In this document: in pieces, positions 16,292 to 19,057 of the stretch | Layout of the letters: the number at the start of each line of letters is the position of its first letter | How positions within the stretch are numbered: position 1 is the first letter of the stretch | NCBI GenBank assembly: GCA_014377155.1 | Contig: JACMQD010000115.1 | Span: forward strand, 1 to 19,057 | From: Herminiimonas sp. | Lineage (GTDB): Bacteria > Pseudomonadota > Gammaproteobacteria > Burkholderiales > Burkholderiaceae | Reading direction: 5' to 3' | DNA length: 19,057 nt | Program-made: the position numbers and the translations under genes | The notes under the pieces: generated by a model | Told to the model about the DNA's origin: nothing | The model's input: the letters and a program-made list of their open reading frames with translations, nothing else | Databases searched by the model: none

Positions 16292-16311
16292 TGGCAAAAC
16301 CGTGGCAAAAC
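16292..16311. repeat. Direct repeat TGGCAAAAC, 11-base period
   Basis: Two perfect 9-base copies, TGGCAAAAC at 16292-16300 and 16303-16311, are separated by CG. The 11-base period places both on nearly the same face of the helix, as for a factor binding direct repeats. The site is about 67 bases upstream of the gatC start. Confidence 0.5.
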
Positions 16312-16394
16312 AAGCCAATAGCCACGTATTTTTGGGGTTTCCCGGACCAAATTTCCACCAAATTATAAGGTAGAATGTCGGGCTAATGCCGAGA

Positions 16395-16483
16395 CGGCGC
16401 TACGAAACACGCCGATGCCGCGCCTGTTGATGCGCGGCCGCCGGTCAAATCACCAATCAAATGTCATTCGCACCATTGGTGCG
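16395..16483 (+). ncRNA. Structured mreB 5' leader with alternative hairpins (candidate)
   Basis: Read as mRNA, the leader can form CGGCG/CGCCG (16395-16399 with 16410-16414), GCCGCGC/GCGCGGC (16417-16423 with 16432-16438, 8-base loop), and a 7-bp arm pair CGCACCA/TGGTGCG (16469-16475 with 16477-16483). The 3' arm of the last also matches an upstream CACCAAT (16451-16457 with ATTGGTG 16475-16481), so two mutually exclusive folds exist just before the GGGA ribosome site at 16488-16491. The one-base gap of the 16469-16483 pair means that as RNA it would have to open a few inner pairs, and as DNA it is a 15-base palindrome. Regulation is inferred only from complementarity. Confidence 0.35.
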
Positions 16484-16494
16484 CAACGGGATAA

Positions 16495-17541
<1,047 letters not shown>

Positions 17542-17562
17542 CGCCTTCATTTTTCGATGTGG

Positions 17563-17604
17563 CCTGCCATGCCCTGCAACGCAACCAGGGCTTCGGCCGG
17601 CAGG
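17563..17604 (+). promoter_or_regulatory. Imperfect stem-loop between mreB and mreC (possible attenuator)
   Basis: CCTGCC (17563-17568) can pair with GGCAGG (17599-17604), and inside it CCCTG (17572-17576) with CAGGG (17586-17590). There is no U-tract after it. It sits in the 98-base mreB-mreC gap and could reduce read-through or stabilise the mreB 3' end, consistent with MreB being needed in excess over MreC and MreD. Confidence 0.35.
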
Positions 17605-17639
17605 AACAAGTTTACAGTTAGCAGGTCTGTCAGGCAATA

Positions 17640-18752
17640 ATGGAATACAGTCCACCGCCGCTTTTCAAACAAGGCGCATCAGCGCGTGCCAAAGTGGTGT
17701 TTTTTGCATTGATCGCCATCGCCTTGCTGGTCGCGGACTCGCGGCTGCGTTCGCTGGCGATGGTGCGTCAAGTGGTCGCCACGGTACTGTATCCCCTGCA
17801 GACCATCGCGCTGCTACCGCGCGACGGCGTCGCCATGATCGGTGGCTTCTTTACTTCGGTTTCATCGCTGGAACGCGAAAACCGACAACTCAAGCAGCAG
17901 CAAACCGCCAACGCGCAAGTTCTGCAACAGTCGCAGCAACTGGCCACTGAAAATGTTCAGCTGCGCAAGTTGCTCGGCGCCAGTGCGCGGCTGCCGGTAA
18001 AAGCGCTGATGAGCGAAATCCTGTACGACGCGCGTGATCCGTTCACCCGCAAGATCGTGGTTGATCGTGGGGGACAGCACGGGGTCGCGCTGGGTCAGCC
18101 GGTGATCGACGACATTGGCGTGGTCGGGCAAGTCACCCGCGTGTTTCCCTTTACTTCCGAGATCACATTACTGACCGACAAGGATCAGGCAATTCCGGTG
18201 CAGGTGCTGCGCAGCGGGTTGCGCAGCGTCGCTTACGGACGCGGTCAGTCGGGCGTACTGGATTTACGTTTCATGGCCACCAATGCCGATATCCGCAAGG
18301 GCGACGTGCTGGTCACGTCCGGCATCGACGGCGTCTATCCGCCGGGTCTGGCAGTGGCCAAAGTGATGACGGTTGAAACCAAGTCGAGCGACGCCTTTGC
18401 GCATATCGTCTGCCAGCCGATTGCCGGCATCGACCGCAACCGGCACATGCTGATCCTGCTGGCCGAGGCACGGTTGGAGGCGCGGCCGGAACCGGAACCG
18501 TCGCGCGACAAGAAGGAAAAACAACCGAAAAAACGCGCGGCGGATGCGGCCAAGGATGGTACCAAAGAAACCAGGGAGATCAAAAACACCAAGGATGCCG
18601 CCGGTCCCGCAACCGGCGACGCTGCCAGAAAGACAACTGTTTCGCCCACTGTGGACACGATTAAACCAGTAGCAAAGCCGGTAGCAAAACCGCCCGTCGA
18701 TGCCGCAGTGCCTGTCAAAGTCACGCCGCCAGCCAAGGTCACCGCGCCATGA
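17640..18752 (+). CDS. mreC: Rod-shape-determining protein MreC with long low-complexity C-terminal tail
   Basis: The 370-residue MreC has a short cytoplasmic start, one membrane helix (about residues 18-33), a periplasmic coiled coil rich in Gln/Glu (about 74-112), and the paired beta-barrel MreC domain (about 118-277), with segments such as ARDPFTRKIVVDRG and GDVLVTSGIDGVYPPGLAV. It links cytoplasmic MreB to periplasmic and membrane wall-synthesis enzymes. After residue 280 comes a tail of about 90 residues rich in Lys, Ala, Pro and Thr, including VAKPVAKP, that the core family lacks. The ATG at 17640 has only a weak CAGG upstream. The stop overlaps the mreD start as ATGA. The core call is firm; the tail's role is unknown. 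Confidence 0.96.
   Translation: MEYSPPPLFKQGASARAKVVFFALIAIALLVADSRLRSLAMVRQVVATVLYPLQTIALLPRDGVAMIGGFFTSVSSLERENRQLKQQQTANAQVLQQSQQLATENVQLRKLLGASARLPVKALMSEILYDARDPFTRKIVVDRGGQHGVALGQPVIDDIGVVGQVTRVFPFTSEITLLTDKDQAIPVQVLRSGLRSVAYGRGQSGVLDLRFMATNADIRKGDVLVTSGIDGVYPPGLAVAKVMTVETKSSDAFAHIVCQPIAGIDRNRHMLILLAEARLEARPEPEPSRDKKEKQPKKRAADAAKDGTKETREIKNTKDAAGPATGDAARKTTVSPTVDTIKPVAKPVAKPPVDAAVPVKVTPPAKVTAP
18666..18689 (+). repeat. 12-base tandem repeat in the mreC tail
   Basis: CCAGTAGCAAAG (18666-18677) is followed directly by CCGGTAGCAAAA (18678-18689), two near-identical 12-base units encoding PVAK twice. It suggests tail growth by short duplications. Confidence 0.6.
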
Positions 18753-19057
18753 ACAATCCGCATTTCATCCTGCTGCCGGTCAGCCCGGCTTTCATCATTG
18801 TCAGCCTGATCATTGCTTTCCTGATGAATATGCTGCCGTGGGGGCACCTGATCGGCGTGCCGGATTTCGTCGCCCTGGTGGTGATTTTCTGGAGCATCAA
18901 CCAGCCGCGCAAGGTCGGCATCGGCGTGGCGTTTTTCATGGGCCTGATGATGGATGTTCATGAGGCAACGCTGCTGGGCGAGAATGCGTTGGCTTACACA
19001 TTGTTATCGTATTTTGCGATCATGATCCATCGGCGCGTGTTATGGTTTCCGTCTGGA
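18749..19057 (+). CDS. mreD: Rod-shape-determining protein MreD, N-terminal part (3' end outside window)
   Basis: The first 103 codons are present and the frame is open to the window end. The start ATG overlaps the mreC stop by four bases (ATGA), indicating translational coupling. The product begins MNNPHFILLPVSPAFIIVSL and has several hydrophobic segments. It carries the betaproteobacterial MreD wording LPWGHLIGVPDFVALVVIFW and GVAFFMGLMMDVHEATLLGENAL. MreD is a multi-pass inner-membrane protein that works with MreC and RodA/PBP2 in rod elongation. Third place in mreBCD, after mreB and mreC, supports the call. Confidence 0.95.
   Translation, partial: MNNPHFILLPVSPAFIIVSLIIAFLMNMLPWGHLIGVPDFVALVVIFWSINQPRKVGIGVAFFMGLMMDVHEATLLGENALAYTLLSYFAIMIHRRVLWFPSG

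Overview
The window looks like chromosomal core sequence from a GC-rich betaproteobacterium, most likely order Burkholderiales and probably the Oxalobacteraceae (Herbaspirillum/Herminiimonas/Collimonas-like). This rests on protein wording, on the DUF4124 protein next to pyrE, and on the placing of pyrE, xth, gatCAB and mreBCD near one another. The taxonomic call is inference. I see no tRNA, rRNA, insertion sequence, prophage, CRISPR array or plasmid gene. Coding density is high and no gene-free stretch exceeds 300 bases; the longest is the 272-base gatC/mreB divergent region.

Layout. (1) 1-2556: the 3' end of an M48 metallopeptidase gene converges on exonuclease III (xth, minus). Divergent from xth run pyrE and a secreted DUF4124 protein. 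(2) 2557-10211: an AT-rich 90-base gap, then a 1703-residue bacterial alpha-2-macroglobulin with an intact thioester motif, followed by pbpC (penicillin-binding protein 1C). This is the known A2M/PBP1C pair, thought to trap proteases in the periplasm and repair the peptidoglycan they help breach. (3) 10267-12320: a ZIP-family metal transporter (minus) divergent from an L-2-hydroxyglutarate-oxidase-like flavoprotein (plus). (4) 12418-16225: gatC-gatA-(six-cysteine secreted protein)-gatB on the minus strand, the amidotransferase that makes Gln-tRNA(Gln) and/or Asn-tRNA(Asn), with a small exported protein translationally coupled to gatA. (5) 16498-19057: mreB-mreC-mreD (mreD cut by the window end), the cell-shape operon, divergent from gatC.

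Most genes are ordinary housekeeping genes, and I did not find a clearly new multi-gene system. The points most worth a second look are: a glycine replacing the near-invariant glutamate of the GatB GLE-x-H motif (residue 10); the exported six-cysteine protein inside the gat operon; a perfect 15-bp inverted repeat inside the start of the pbpC coding region; a perfect 18-bp inverted repeat between two convergent genes; an mreB leader with mutually exclusive hairpins; and a low-complexity tail on MreC.
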